Counted from the first letter of the stretch, positions 1 to 6,133 are shown. The stretch: 6,176 nt of DNA from Verrucomicrobiota bacterium (GCA_021156225.1 JAJNBN010000273.1:1-6176), one strand, 5' to 3'. Notes: generated by a model from the sequence alone, not told the origin. Made by a program: numbers and translations.

Positions 1-2
1 TC

Positions 3-212
3 TTCAACCCCGTTTCTCAAGGTGAGAAATTCGACGCGAATGGGGATTTTGTCCGTCAGTGGGTGCCGGAACTGAAAACGCTTCCCAGTGCGGTGATCCA
101 CCAACCCTGGGTATATCCCCTCTTTGCCCAAACCGGATACGTGAAACGTATCGTGGACCACAGTGAACAACGCGAGAAGTGCCTCGCGATGTTCAAAGCG
201 GTTAAAAGCTGA
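3..212 (+). CDS. phrB: Deoxyribodipyrimidine photolyase, C-terminal end (partial)
   Basis: This is the last 69 codons of a gene that begins before the window; it ends in TGA at 210-212. DNA photolyase is a cytosolic FAD enzyme that uses blue light to split cyclobutane pyrimidine dimers. The visible piece matches the extreme C-terminus of the FAD-binding helical domain of class I photolyases: it opens with FNPVSQGEKFD, continues with VRQWVPEL, then IHQPW, and closes with an IVDHSEQRE segment followed by a short amphipathic helix. These blocks lie in the same order and at similar spacing in the E. coli enzyme (NPTTQGEKFD, IRQWLPEL, VHEPW, IVEHKEAR), as I remember it. The antenna domain and most FAD contacts are outside the window, so a cryptochrome-like relative cannot be excluded. 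It converges on the Dabb gene with only 2 bp between the stop codons, and no terminator hairpin fits there. Confidence 0.88.
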   Translation, partial: FNPVSQGEKFDANGDFVRQWVPELKTLPSAVIHQPWVYPLFAQTGYVKRIVDHSEQREKCLAMFKAVKS

Positions 213-214
213 GC

Positions 215-517
215 TTACAGCTCGAAATCGAACACCAGCGCCGCGTCCACATTGGCCAGCAGCAACTGCTTGACCTTCTCGTGTTCCGGGTGCGTCAGGT
301 AGCCGTCGCGCGAGGCGGCGTCCACAAAAGTCATGATGAAACCATGGGTGTAACCCTGGTTCAGGCTCTCCGGGCTGTTATTCGGACCGGAAACATAGTC
401 CTCGATCCCCGGGATTTCTTCCGTGGCGTTCAGAACCTGATCGAAGACGTCGGCGGCCTGGTCTTCGGTCACTTCCGGCTTAAACTTGAACAAAGCAATG
501 TGCTTAACCTTTGACAT
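215..517 (-). CDS. Dabb (stress-responsive alpha/beta barrel) domain protein
   Basis: This is a 100-residue cytosolic protein that is essentially one Dabb domain, a dimeric ferredoxin-like barrel found in plant stress proteins and many bacterial proteins of uncertain role. The family pattern is visible: a first strand KHIALFKFK (residues 5-13), a helix (about 17-33), IPGI near 35-38, a central strand GYTHGFIMTF (55-64), the YLTHPEHEKV helix start (73-82) and a final strand VFDFE (95-99). I chose ATG 515-517 because family members begin just before the first strand and AGGA lies 3 nt upstream, a little close. The frame stays open to 583, which would add 22 unrelated residues. It is the last gene of the minus-strand block, 85 bp after the GPx-like gene, so it may be cotranscribed or have its own promoter. 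The reaction, if any, cannot be told from sequence; Dabb proteins include enzymes and apparently non-catalytic ones. Confidence 0.85.
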   Translation of the reverse strand: MSKVKHIALFKFKPEVTEDQAADVFDQVLNATEEIPGIEDYVSGPNNSPESLNQGYTHGFIMTFVDAASRDGYLTHPEHEKVKQLLLANVDAALVFDFEL

Positions 518-602
518 ATATCCTGCTGATTTGCTGAACGCAGTTTGCGGACTAATGCGGCAGAGGTAAAGCTTTGAGCACAAAAAGTTTTCGCTTCATC
601 CG

Positions 603-953
603 TCACTTCCCCGCCAACGCCGTTTCCACTGCCTTCACGATTTCTTCCGCATCCGGTTCCACGTCTGGTGCGAAACGCTTCATCACCTTTCCGTTCTTGT
701 CCAACAGAAACTTTGTAAAATTCCACGTCACCTCGCCCGGGAACGGTGAACTTTTTCCCGTCAATCGCTCATATAATGCGTGCTTTTCCGGTCCAGCCAC
801 CTTGACCTTGGCGAACATATCCAGCGACCGCTCCTTGCCCTCGATGTCCTTGGCCGCAAGCCCCTTCATCACCGAATCCTCCCCGGTGGCGGCGTGCGCC
901 ATCGCCACCACCGCCACCATCCAGATCGCCAGCAATCGCGTCACGTTGCTCAC
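603..953 (-). CDS. Secreted glutathione-peroxidase-family protein with an internal deletion
   Basis: This 116-residue protein has a signal peptide (hydrophobic 7-18, likely cleavage after AHA at 21), then KDIEGKERSLD (35-45), the usual start of a glutathione peroxidase fold. The sequence then jumps to MFAKVKVAGPEKHALY (46-61), which in the family normally follows the TFPMF strand far downstream, and runs to the normal C-terminus through WNFTKF (77-82) and RFAPD (92-96). About 75-80 residues are missing without loss of frame. They should carry the peroxidatic Cys/Sec (NVASKCG region), the FPCNQFGGQEP loop with the catalytic Gln, and several core strands; only the Trp and Asn of the tetrad remain (W77, N78). 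Peroxidase activity is therefore not expected. The start is GTG at 951-953, overlapping the TGA of the upstream isomerase gene in a GTGA arrangement, so translation is probably coupled. Natural deletion, decaying gene and assembly error are all possible. Confidence 0.8.
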   Translation of the reverse strand: MSNVTRLLAIWMVAVVAMAHAATGEDSVMKGLAAKDIEGKERSLDMFAKVKVAGPEKHALYERLTGKSSPFPGEVTWNFTKFLLDKNGKVMKRFAPDVEPDAEEIVKAVETALAGK

Positions 954-1948
954 TTCTTTTCTTCGTAGAAGAACTGCACCCCGGCCTCGTCCTTCAATTT
1001 CTTGTAATAATCAGGCAGTTGCTTCTGCACCTCTTGTGCCTGCAAGGCATCCTTGATCCGGGTGGAGACCTCCGCCAACGCCAGCTTCTTCGGCGGCAGC
1101 TTCTCCAACACCTTGATGATGTGATAACCAAATTGCGTGGTCACCACATCGCTGATCTGTCCCGGCAATAGCGTGAAGGCAACCGCCTCGAACTGCGGCA
1201 CCATCTTCCCGCGCGGGAAAACATACTCGCCCCCGTTCGCCTTGGAACCGATGTCCTCGGAGAACTCCTTAGCCAGCGCGCCGAAGTCTTCGCCCGCCTT
1301 GGCCCGCACTAGCAACTGGTTGATCTTCGTTTTCTTCTCCTTCTTCTTTTCTTCCGGCAGCTCGGCACGTGTGGCCGAGTCGTTGGTCACCAGCAATATG
1401 TGGGCGGCCTTCACCATCTCCGGCTGGTCGAACTGCTTCTCGTTCTCGTCATAGAACTTCTTCACCGCCTCATCACTGATGGCGACCTTGGATGTCAGTT
1501 CACGATCCACCACCTTGCGGATCAGCGCTTCTTCCTCCGCCCGCGAAACGAACGTCTCCAGCTTCATTCCGTTCGCTTCCAACCGGCGCTTGAAGGCCTC
1601 TTCCGACGGCATCCGTTTCTTCGTATCTTCCGTGAACTTCTCCGCGAATTTCTTCGCCTCAATCTTCTCATCCGCGGTTGCCTTGGCGGTGACGAGTTTT
1701 GCCATCACCATCCGCTCCACCAGATTGGTCTGGATACGGGCCCGGTCCGCTTCCGGAAAAGCCTGCCCTTGGGCGGCCAGCGAGGCGCGCAGCGCGATGA
1801 CGGCTTCGTCCACCTCGCTCTGTTTGATTTCCACACCCTTGCCTTTGGCGATCACCTTATCGGCAAAGAGGCTGTCCGCCGCGGTGGCAGTTTGGGCGCA
1901 AATGGCGAACCCGGCGAGGGCTCCCAGCAATGTACTAAAACGTTTCAT
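950..1948 (-). CDS. Secreted parvulin-type peptidyl-prolyl cis-trans isomerase (SurA/PrsA-like)
   Basis: From ATG 1946-1948 this is a 332-residue exported foldase, expected to isomerise Xaa-Pro bonds and chaperone proteins outside the cytoplasm. Residues 1-23 form a signal peptide with an ATA site before Ala24-Asp25; Cys17 does not sit in a proper lipobox, so a lipoprotein is unlikely. A helical SurA-N-like chaperone part (about 24-170) is rich in Lys and Glu. One parvulin domain follows (about 178-284), with AAHILL around His183, a GGEYVFPRGKMVPQFEAVAF segment and FGYHIIKV with His276. A Lys/Glu-rich insert (EEKKKEKK, about 200-207) lies in a loop of this domain. The C-terminal tail is a helix. 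A GTG 12 nt further up (1958-1960) overlaps the serA stop as GTGA and would add MKVN; I prefer the ATG because it gives a cleaner signal peptide. Gene order suggests cotranscription with serA and the GPx-like gene, although the jobs differ. Confidence 0.9.
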   Translation of the reverse strand: MKRFSTLLGALAGFAICAQTATAADSLFADKVIAKGKGVEIKQSEVDEAVIALRASLAAQGQAFPEADRARIQTNLVERMVMAKLVTAKATADEKIEAKKFAEKFTEDTKKRMPSEEAFKRRLEANGMKLETFVSRAEEEALIRKVVDRELTSKVAISDEAVKKFYDENEKQFDQPEMVKAAHILLVTNDSATRAELPEEKKKEKKTKINQLLVRAKAGEDFGALAKEFSEDIGSKANGGEYVFPRGKMVPQFEAVAFTLLPGQISDVVTTQFGYHIIKVLEKLPPKKLALAEVSTRIKDALQAQEVQKQLPDYYKKLKDEAGVQFFYEEKK

Positions 1949-1956
1949 GTTCACTT

Positions 1957-3555
1957 TCACAGATTCACCACTTTCACATTCGAGATCGCCGGATCTTTCT
2001 CCAGCTCATTCAGCAACTCTTGCGGCGGCAGGCTGTCCAGCCCTAGCACCGTCAATGCCTGACCGCCGATGGTATCACGGCTCAGGCTCATATTGGCAAT
2101 ATTAACCTTATGCTTGCCCAGCAACGTGCCGATATGGCCCACGATGCCTGGCCGGTCATTGTTGTTCAGCAATAACAACACGCCACTCGGCACGATCTCC
2201 ACCGGCAGGCTGAAGAGCCGCACGATCCGCGGGTTGTTCGGCGAACCGAAGAACGTGCCGCCCGCCGACACCAGCTTCGTCTCGCCTTGGAAAGCCTGCA
2301 CGTGCAGCCACTCGTTGAACGTCACCGGCTCACTCGAGCGCTTCTCTTCCACCGTCAATCCTAACGTAGAAGCGACACTCCTCACGTTGATATTGTTCAA
2401 ATCCTTCACCGACGACCGCGTCAGGAAACCTTGGATCACTGCCCGCGTCACTGGGTCGATGTTCGGCAACTCCTGCGCCTTGCCACCGTATGTGATGTGG
2501 ATGCGATCCACCTGCACCGGCGCCAGTTGCGCAATGAGCTTGCCGAGCTTCTCGCCCAGCAACAGATACGGCTTCACTTCCTCGTAAGTCTTCGCATCGA
2601 TGAATGGCATGTTCACCGCATTCCGCACCTCGCCCGTGAGCAGGTAACCCGCGATGACTTCCGCTACTTCGATACCGCACTTCTCCTGCGCCTCATTCGT
2701 GCTCGCGCCCAAGTGCGGCGTGAGGATGAGACCCGGATGTTTGCGAAACGGATGATCTGCCGCCAACGGCTCCTCTGCGAACACGTCCAAACCCGCTCCT
2801 GCGATCTTGCCCGATTCCAAAGCCGCCAGCAGATCCGCCTCCACGATGATCTCACCGCGTGCGCAATTCACAATCCGGACATTCGGTTTCATCTTCGCGA
2901 ACGCGCTCGCATTCAACATCCCCTTAGTCTGCTCGGTCACCGGCATATGCACCGTGATAAAATCCGAGGCGCTATAAATCTCGTCCAGATCGCCACTGAG
3001 CGTCACGCCCATCGCTTTCGCTCGCGCTTCCGTCAGGAACGGATCATAAGCCAGCACCTTCATGCCGAAGGCCAGTGCGCGCTTGGCCACCTCACTACCG
3101 ATGCGGCCCATGCCCAATACGCCCAAAGTCTTGTTCAGCAGTTCCACCCCTTGGAACGCCTTGCGATCCCACTTGCCGGCCACCATCGTGCCATGCGCCT
3201 GCGGCACCTTGCGCGCCAGGTTCAGGATCATCGAGAAGGTCAGCTCCGCCGTCGTCACCGTATTGCCGCCCGGTGTGTTCATCACGATCACACCCTTCGT
3301 CGTGGCATACTCCACATCCACGTTGTCCACGCCCACCCCGGCGCGACCGACCACCTTCAACTTCTTCGCCGCATCCAGCACGTTCTTGGTGATCTTCGTT
3401 TCCGAGCGCACCACGATCGCCTCCACGTCGGCGACCAAAGGCAACAATTCCGCCTCCGGCAGCTTCTTGTCCAGCACCACGACATTGAATTCCGGGCGCT
3501 GTTTAAAGAGCGCGATACCCTTCGGCGAAATTGGATCACAAATCAAAATCTTCAT
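1957..3555 (-). CDS. serA: D-3-phosphoglycerate dehydrogenase (long form, with ACT domain)
   Basis: This 532-residue cytosolic enzyme oxidises 3-phosphoglycerate to 3-phosphohydroxypyruvate with NAD+, the first step of serine synthesis. The split substrate domain is residues 1-100 and about 285-320; the nucleotide domain between them has GVLGMGRIG (145-153) and Asp171 after the second strand, which favours NAD over NADP. The catalytic set is present: Arg233 in CARGE, Glu262 in DVFAEEP and His281 in TPHLGAST. An intervening (ASB) domain covers about 325-450. A C-terminal ACT domain starts near 458, with NNNDRPGIVGHIG and VNIANMSL, and is the likely site of serine feedback control. The length matches the roughly 530-residue form typified by Mycobacterium tuberculosis SerA, not the shorter E. 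coli type. The start is ATG 3553-3555, with no Shine-Dalgarno, but the promoter just upstream explains this. It heads the minus-strand block. Confidence 0.97.
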   Translation of the reverse strand: MKILICDPISPKGIALFKQRPEFNVVVLDKKLPEAELLPLVADVEAIVVRSETKITKNVLDAAKKLKVVGRAGVGVDNVDVEYATTKGVIVMNTPGGNTVTTAELTFSMILNLARKVPQAHGTMVAGKWDRKAFQGVELLNKTLGVLGMGRIGSEVAKRALAFGMKVLAYDPFLTEARAKAMGVTLSGDLDEIYSASDFITVHMPVTEQTKGMLNASAFAKMKPNVRIVNCARGEIIVEADLLAALESGKIAGAGLDVFAEEPLAADHPFRKHPGLILTPHLGASTNEAQEKCGIEVAEVIAGYLLTGEVRNAVNMPFIDAKTYEEVKPYLLLGEKLGKLIAQLAPVQVDRIHITYGGKAQELPNIDPVTRAVIQGFLTRSSVKDLNNINVRSVASTLGLTVEEKRSSEPVTFNEWLHVQAFQGETKLVSAGGTFFGSPNNPRIVRLFSLPVEIVPSGVLLLLNNNDRPGIVGHIGTLLGKHKVNIANMSLSRDTIGGQALTVLGLDSLPPQELLNELEKDPAISNVKVVNL

Positions 3556-3569
3556 AAAACAGAAAGCGG

Positions 3570-3598
3570 AATGTAGGCATCCCCCTTGGTCAGGTCAA
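3570..3598 (-). promoter_or_regulatory. Putative sigma70-type promoter of serA, near-leaderless
   Basis: On the minus strand a -35 box TTGACC (3593-3598, 5 of 6 to consensus) and a -10 box TACATT (3570-3575, 4 of 6) are separated by exactly 17 bp. Transcription would start near 3562-3563, about 7 nt before the serA ATG. The leader would be too short for a ribosome binding site, which agrees with the lack of one. The motif match is seen directly; activity and the start point are inferred. Confidence 0.55.
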
Positions 3599-3669
3599 AT
3601 ATCAACCGGCCAATTTTTCTTCCTCCATCAACCTCACTTCTAGGCGCCATAAGCCCCTTCCCCATTTTC

Positions 3670-3704
3670 GATGTTGGAAGTTGGATGTTCGGTGATCGAA
3701 GTTT
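3670..3704. repeat. Degenerate 7-bp tandem repeat, about five units
   Basis: On the plus strand the sequence divides into GATGTTG, GAAGTTG, GATGTTC, GGTGATC and GAAGTTT, a GAWGTTS-like unit repeated with a 7-bp period. It lies inside a pyrimidine-rich tract. On the minus strand the units read as ATCCAACTTC-like words. I recall similar heptad strings in intergenic regions of some PVC-group and metagenomic genomes, where they are often mistranslated as NIQHPTSN-like peptides; that comparison is from memory and unverified. Confidence 0.6.
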
Positions 3705-3780
3705 TCCCATTCCCTTCTCACCTCCCATTCCATTTCTCACTCTAACTTCATTTATCATGCCTCCACCCTAAACCAGTCAC

Positions 3781-3799
3781 TAGGACATCCGCTGTCCTA
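3781..3799. repeat. Perfect 7-bp inverted repeat with 5-bp centre
   Basis: TAGGACA (3781-3787) and TGTCCTA (3793-3799) are exact reverse complements around TCCGC. As DNA it has the shape of an operator for a dimeric regulator; as RNA it would form a 7-bp stem with a 5-nt loop. No T-run follows directly on either strand, so a classical terminator is unlikely. It lies about 180 bp upstream of the putative serA promoter and about 440 bp upstream of the kinase gene. Confidence 0.6.
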
Positions 3800-3959
3800 C
3801 ACCCCATTTTCTTTAAAAATAATTAAATGATTCAACCCATTCAAAATCAGCCACTTGCATCAAAAACGGGCTTCTGGGTGAAAATTTCTCTAAAAATTCT
3901 CTTCGGTTTGACACCTCAATCGTCCGAATCCGAAGGCCACCGACCCGGCCTCATATCAG

Positions 3960-3978
3960 CATGGGGCAACGCCCCATG
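3960..3978. repeat. Perfect hairpin, 8-bp stem and 3-nt loop
   Basis: CATGGGGC (3960-3967) and GCCCCATG (3971-3978) pair perfectly around AAC. The stem is strong and GC-rich, but no T-run follows on either strand, so it does not look like an intrinsic terminator. The words around it (CATATCAGC before, TGGGGCAACGCCCCA inside) resemble an interspersed hairpin repeat I recall from other environmental bacterial genomes; that is a memory-based suggestion, not a match I could check. Confidence 0.6.
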
Positions 3979-4205
3979 AAAACACGCCTCTCAGGAGCAA
4001 GCGCTGTCCGCGCGATTCATTCACCTTCAGTTGGAATATGCCTGGTTGCACGAGCCGCCTTCAGCCTTGGAGCGGAAGACCCGCTTAGCAACACTCTGAC
4101 ACCCGTGAAATTCATACCGAACTCACTCCACCCGCTCGAAGCAGTGCTCGAATCTTATGGCTCACCCCTCGTCCATTTCACCCTCCCGTCCAGCCTTTCG
4201 TGAGC

Positions 4206-4233
4206 TTGCTATTCCGTCACCCCCACCCATAGT
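4206..4233 (+). promoter_or_regulatory. Weak candidate promoter of the histidine kinase gene
   Basis: TTGCTA (4206-4211) and CATAGT (4228-4233) each match the sigma70 consensus at 4 of 6 positions with a 16-bp gap. Transcription would start almost at the ATG at 4242, a near-leaderless layout like that proposed for serA. No Shine-Dalgarno precedes the ATG. The boxes are weak and could be chance. Confidence 0.22.
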
Positions 4234-4241
4234 CCACCCGC

Positions 4242-5612
4242 ATGACTCTAAACCGGCGCAGCCAGTTAAACGTGATCAGCGATCATCTGGCTTCCCGCCG
4301 CAAGGCGATTCTCCAGGCCTGGCGGAAGGCCACCGAGGCCGATCCCGCGCAGACCACCGCGCACACCCTGACCCGCGGACAATTCAACGACCACATCCCC
4401 GAAGTGCTGGATGCCTTTGAATGGCAGCTCCGCTCCCGGCCCGGCGGTGCGGATGCTCTTGCCGCCGATCAGGAACAAAAAGACGAGGAAGTGAAGCACG
4501 GCCTGCATCGCTGGCAGCAGGGCTACCGCATGCAGGAACTCATGCGCGAATGGGGCCATCTCCAACTCTGCCTGTTTGAAGAACTGGTGACCTTCGCCGC
4601 CCGGCATCCTGAATGCGAACGGGAAACTATGGAGGAGGCCAACCGCCAGTTGATCATGCTGGTCAACGAAGCCATCAGCGAAAGCGCCGTCCAGTTCGAA
4701 CGCATGCAACAGGCTGAGGCCACCGGTCGCATGGGTGATCTCACCGGTGCTTTGGGAAAGATCAGTGAGATCGAACGCCGCCGCGCCACGCTCATCCATC
4801 AGGCCGTCCACGATCTGCATAACAATGTCTTGGGCGTCAGCATGGCGGCCAATTTGCTGGGCGGCATCACCGTGGCTGATTCGGGGCGCGTTGAGTTTGC
4901 ATCGAATCTCAACCACGCCCTGCACAGCGTCACCTCCATGCTAAATGATCTCATGGAACTGGCGCGCCTGGAGTCCGGTATTGAGCGTCGGGAAATCACC
5001 GCTTTTGACGCCGCCGCCCTCATCACCGAACTGCTCACCGTCAATCATGCCATCGCCGCTGAAAGAGGACTGTTTCTGAAACTGACTGGGCCGACTAAAC
5101 TTTCCGTGGATGGTGACAGTGGAAAAGTCCGGCGCCTGCTGCAAAATCTGCTGCTCAATGCTATCAAGTACACGCGGCAAGGTGGCGTCACCGTTAGCTG
5201 GGGCGCGGAGAAGGAAAATTGGTGGTTGATGATCGAGGATACCGGTCCCGGCCTGCCCTCCTCCGCCGGAGAATCGTTGGCGACCGGGCTGAAGGAAGCC
5301 ACCGCCAGCGCCCGGGAATCAGATGAGAAGACCGCCGCCACCGCTGGCGAAACCTCACACGTGTTAACTCCGGCGCTGGATACCGACGAGTCCGCCTATC
5401 CGGAAACTACCAGACATAAGCCCGGCGAAGGCATTGGCCTCTCCATCGTCAAGCGTCTCTGTGAATTGCTGGATGCCAGCCTGGAAATGGCCAGCTCTGC
5501 AGAAACGGGCACCACCTTCCGGATCGTTCTTCCCCGCCGCTACCAGACCGCTCGTGTTCCGAAACGGAAAACCCCAACCGCGACCGGGCGGCAGAAACGG
5601 ACCAAAGGCTGA
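4242..5612 (+). CDS. Soluble sensor histidine kinase with RsbR-like N-terminal domain
   Basis: This 456-residue protein has no transmembrane segment or signal peptide, so it should act in the cytosol. Residues about 10-150 look like the RsbRD N-terminal sensor fold: FNDHIPEVLDAF (48-59), then HGLHRWQQGY and MQELMREWG (86-105). A coiled linker (about 150-185) leads to a HisKA-type dimerisation helix with VHDLHNN; His190 is the likely phosphate acceptor. The ATPase domain has an N box RRLLQNLLLNAIKYT with Asn302 and Asn306, a G1 box DTGPGL (333-338) and a G2 box GEGIGLSIV (395-403). G1 and G2 are 62 residues apart, about twice the usual gap, and the lid between is rich in Ala, Thr, Ser and Glu with no clear F box. 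The tail after about 431 is basic. No response regulator lies in the window, so its partner is unknown. The ATG at 4242 is the only Met before the sensor motifs. Confidence 0.92.
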   Translation: MTLNRRSQLNVISDHLASRRKAILQAWRKATEADPAQTTAHTLTRGQFNDHIPEVLDAFEWQLRSRPGGADALAADQEQKDEEVKHGLHRWQQGYRMQELMREWGHLQLCLFEELVTFAARHPECERETMEEANRQLIMLVNEAISESAVQFERMQQAEATGRMGDLTGALGKISEIERRRATLIHQAVHDLHNNVLGVSMAANLLGGITVADSGRVEFASNLNHALHSVTSMLNDLMELARLESGIERREITAFDAAALITELLTVNHAIAAERGLFLKLTGPTKLSVDGDSGKVRRLLQNLLLNAIKYTRQGGVTVSWGAEKENWWLMIEDTGPGLPSSAGESLATGLKEATASARESDEKTAATAGETSHVLTPALDTDESAYPETTRHKPGEGIGLSIVKRLCELLDASLEMASSAETGTTFRIVLPRRYQTARVPKRKTPTATGRQKRTKG

Positions 5613-5647
5613 GTTTGTTTACTGCCGGGATTCAATTCCAGCCCTGC

Positions 5648-6133
5648 CTATTGCAAATCAGCTCCCGAAGGCCACGTTCTCACCACTCTTGGATTGATGC
5701 CGCCAGCCAGCTTTAATTGGCTCTGCATGGCCCTTTCCGCCGACTCCGGCGTTGCCCCTTCCGCCACCCCTATCGCCTCAAACTCGCAGTTGGCGGCCGG
5801 TCGCTTGATGGTGTAGGCATACACGATGGCATGCACAGTGGTGGGAACACAGAGAATGGCGTAAGTATCGAAACTGACTGTGTCCTTATACTTCCTCCGG
5901 ATCGCACTGCTGAATTCCGATCGGACCACTCCGGGCGACCTGTCGTCCAACCCCGTCTTGTTCTCCACCACCCGCACTTTCGGACACGGTCCGCCCGTTT
6001 TCTCGAAGACCGCCGCATACATGAAATACTTGCGGGAAACGATTGCCCCTGCGCCCTGAGCGGACCACGAAATGGTCAGGATCAAGCCGGCCAGCACAGC
6101 TAAACAGCAACGGATACTTTTGGTTAATTTCAT
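5648..6133 (-). CDS. Secreted protein of unknown function
   Basis: I do not recognise this family. From ATG 6131-6133 it is 161 residues: MKLTKSIRCC, a hydrophobic stretch of about 13 residues (LAVLAGLILTISW), then an Ala/Gly-rich stretch ending near SAQGAGA, which makes a Sec signal peptide likely. The mature part has three cysteines (in GGPCPK, AILCVP and ANCEF), alternating hydrophobic stretches such as AIVYAYTI that suggest beta strands, and near the end a short helix EGATPESAERAMQSQ. An in-frame TTG 12 nt upstream (6143-6145) is a less likely start, and neither start has a clear ribosome binding site. It converges on the histidine kinase gene with 35 bp between the stops. The visible sequence shows no enzyme motif; an extracytoplasmic role is all that can be inferred. 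Confidence 0.75.
   Translation of the reverse strand: MKLTKSIRCCLAVLAGLILTISWSAQGAGAIVSRKYFMYAAVFEKTGGPCPKVRVVENKTGLDDRSPGVVRSEFSSAIRRKYKDTVSFDTYAILCVPTTVHAIVYAYTIKRPAANCEFEAIGVAEGATPESAERAMQSQLKLAGGINPRVVRTWPSGADLQ

Larger units (their letters stand above)
3556..4241. other. Gene-free divergent intergenic region between serA and the histidine kinase
   Basis: No convincing gene lies in these 686 bp. From the serA side they hold the serA promoter; a tract of about 3600-3775 in which the plus strand is strongly pyrimidine-rich, with a short heptamer repeat; the 19-bp palindrome at 3781-3799; an A/T-rich stretch at about 3803-3900; the hairpin at 3960-3978; and GC-richer sequence to 4241 with no structure I can name. 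Short open frames exist (minus 3552-3758; plus 3827-3979 and 3961-4203), but their translations look non-protein-like and two of them use the hairpin as stop or start. The region could hold control sites for both flanking genes, a small RNA or remnants of interspersed repeats. Confidence 0.7.

Noticed and set aside
574..1056. Plus-strand open frame of 160 codons opposite the GPx-like and foldase genes
   Set aside because: Low-complexity translation with no domain; the minus strand carries recognisable families.
2431..3576. Long plus-strand open frame (381 codons) antisense to serA
   Set aside because: serA is certain in this region; the opposite frame is rich in Arg, His and Gln and is a shadow of the codon bias of serA.
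3552..3758. Minus-strand open frame of 68 codons upstream of serA
   Set aside because: It runs through the heptad repeat and gives a NIQLPTS-like peptide typical of translated repeats; it also overlaps the putative serA promoter.
3901..3935. TTGACA box at 3908-3913 and a CTTCGG/CCGAAG inverted pair
   Set aside because: No usable -10 box lies 16-18 bp after the TTGACA, and a 6-bp stem with a loop of more than 20 nt can easily be chance.
3827..3979. Small plus-strand open frame of 50 codons beginning ATGATTCAACC
   Set aside because: There is no ribosome site or recognisable domain, and its end coincides with the GC hairpin, which suggests translation of a repeat. A conserved homolog or ribosome profiling signal would revive it.
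4135..4152. CTCGAA direct repeat spaced by 6 bp
   Set aside because: Two hexamers are too short to be meaningful without further copies.
3961..4203. Plus-strand open frame of 80 codons
   Set aside because: Its ATG is the first arm of the hairpin, it has no ribosome site, and the translation shows no domain or signal peptide.
4266..4925. Minus-strand open frame of 219 codons antisense to the kinase gene
   Set aside because: The kinase frame has clear domain motifs here; the antisense translation has none.
5624..5642. Possible terminator hairpin between the convergent kinase and secreted-protein genes
   Set aside because: The 7-bp stem has a mismatch and a wobble pair and no T-run follows on either strand.
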